Part shown: positions 63,972 through 64,000 of the stretch, piece after piece
Layout: each line of letters begins with the position of its first letter
How positions within the stretch are numbered: position 1 is the first letter of the stretch
NCBI RefSeq assembly: GCF_027980145.1
Contig: NZ_JAMZNK010000004.1
Location: 62,001 to 126,000, forward strand
Length of the DNA: 64,000 bases
Direction: 5' to 3'
Source: Flavobacterium azizsancarii
GTDB lineage: Bacteria; Bacteroidota; Bacteroidia; Flavobacteriales; Flavobacteriaceae
Notes under the pieces: model-generated
The model's input: the letters and a program-made list of their open reading frames with translations, nothing else
The model's database searches: none
What the model was told of the DNA's origin: nothing
Program-made: the position numbers and the translations under genes

Positions 63972-64000
63972 CACTCCCTGTTTGGAAATTTTTGTTATTT

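Noticed and set aside
1..64000. tRNA, rRNA, CRISPR arrays, prophage, transposase genes or a replication origin
   Set aside because: No cloverleaf with CCA-type end, no regularly spaced identical repeats with unique spacers, and no such coding sequences were found on either strand by eye.

Overview
The window is chromosomal DNA from a member of the Bacteroidota, almost certainly a Flavobacterium or close relative. The evidence is strong AT-richness, promoters of the Bacteroidota type (TTG, 18-20 bases, then TAnnTTTG), no clear Shine-Dalgarno sequences, three SusC/SusD outer-membrane pairs, a surface adhesin with a gliding-motility/type IX secretion C-terminal domain next to a PorP/SprF-like protein, an S46 dipeptidyl-peptidase, and a Bacteroidota-style alpha-2-macroglobulin. 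No tRNA, rRNA, CRISPR array, transposase, integrase or phage gene was seen.

Layout. 1-7.4 kb: CPA1-type Na+/H+ antiporter, SanA/YdcF-like membrane protein, M3 oligopeptidase, an unknown acidic protein, and the purK-purE operon with a textbook promoter. 7.5-16.6 kb: two tandem paralogous AraC-type regulators, a 505-bp regulatory gap, a 1807-residue secreted adhesin and its PorP/SprF partner. The adhesin carries a Gly-rich head, a SprB repeat, eight 84-residue HYR-like repeats, 80-residue Ig-like repeats, a SUEL/rhamnose-binding-lectin-like insert, a TSP3-like calcium segment and a type B C-terminal signal. 16.6-20.8 kb: a helical unknown, a TonB-dependent receptor, a nested palindromic repeat and a lipoprotein sugar dehydrogenase. 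20.9-27.2 kb: hpt, adk, a CNNM/CBS (HlyC/CorC) membrane protein, obgE and an S46 peptidase. 27.3-33.7 kb: a 2124-residue alpha-2-macroglobulin with an embedded TonB-plug-like segment and an intact CAEQ thioester motif. 33.9-41.7 kb: mpl, a radC pseudogene, a YjjG-type phosphatase, rarA, a rhomboid protease, small secreted unknowns, a DUF2490 protein and rlmB. 41.9-58.9 kb: three tandem susC-susD operons on the minus strand, one with an extra lipoprotein, separated by about 0.9-1.3 kb of A-rich (sense strand) non-coding DNA. 60-64 kb: the rpsL-rpsG-fusA-rpsJ ribosomal operon.

How it fits together. Much of the window encodes cell-surface traffic: import of bulky ligands through SusCD and TonB receptors, peptide trimming by M3 and S46 peptidases, surface defence by alpha-2-macroglobulin, and adhesion by a lectin-bearing type IX secretion substrate that may be controlled by the adjacent AraC pair. 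The rest is conserved housekeeping (purines, ribosome assembly and translation, peptidoglycan recycling, replication repair). The most unusual items are the lectin domain nested in the adhesin repeats, the recent 252-bp repeat expansion, the alpha-2-macroglobulin/plug fusion, the radC pseudogene with two clean nonsense codons, the shared leader of the susC genes, and several families of short intergenic repeats that begin at stop codons.

All calls come from reading the sequence and translations. No database search was run, so family names are recognition calls and repeat comparisons were made by eye.
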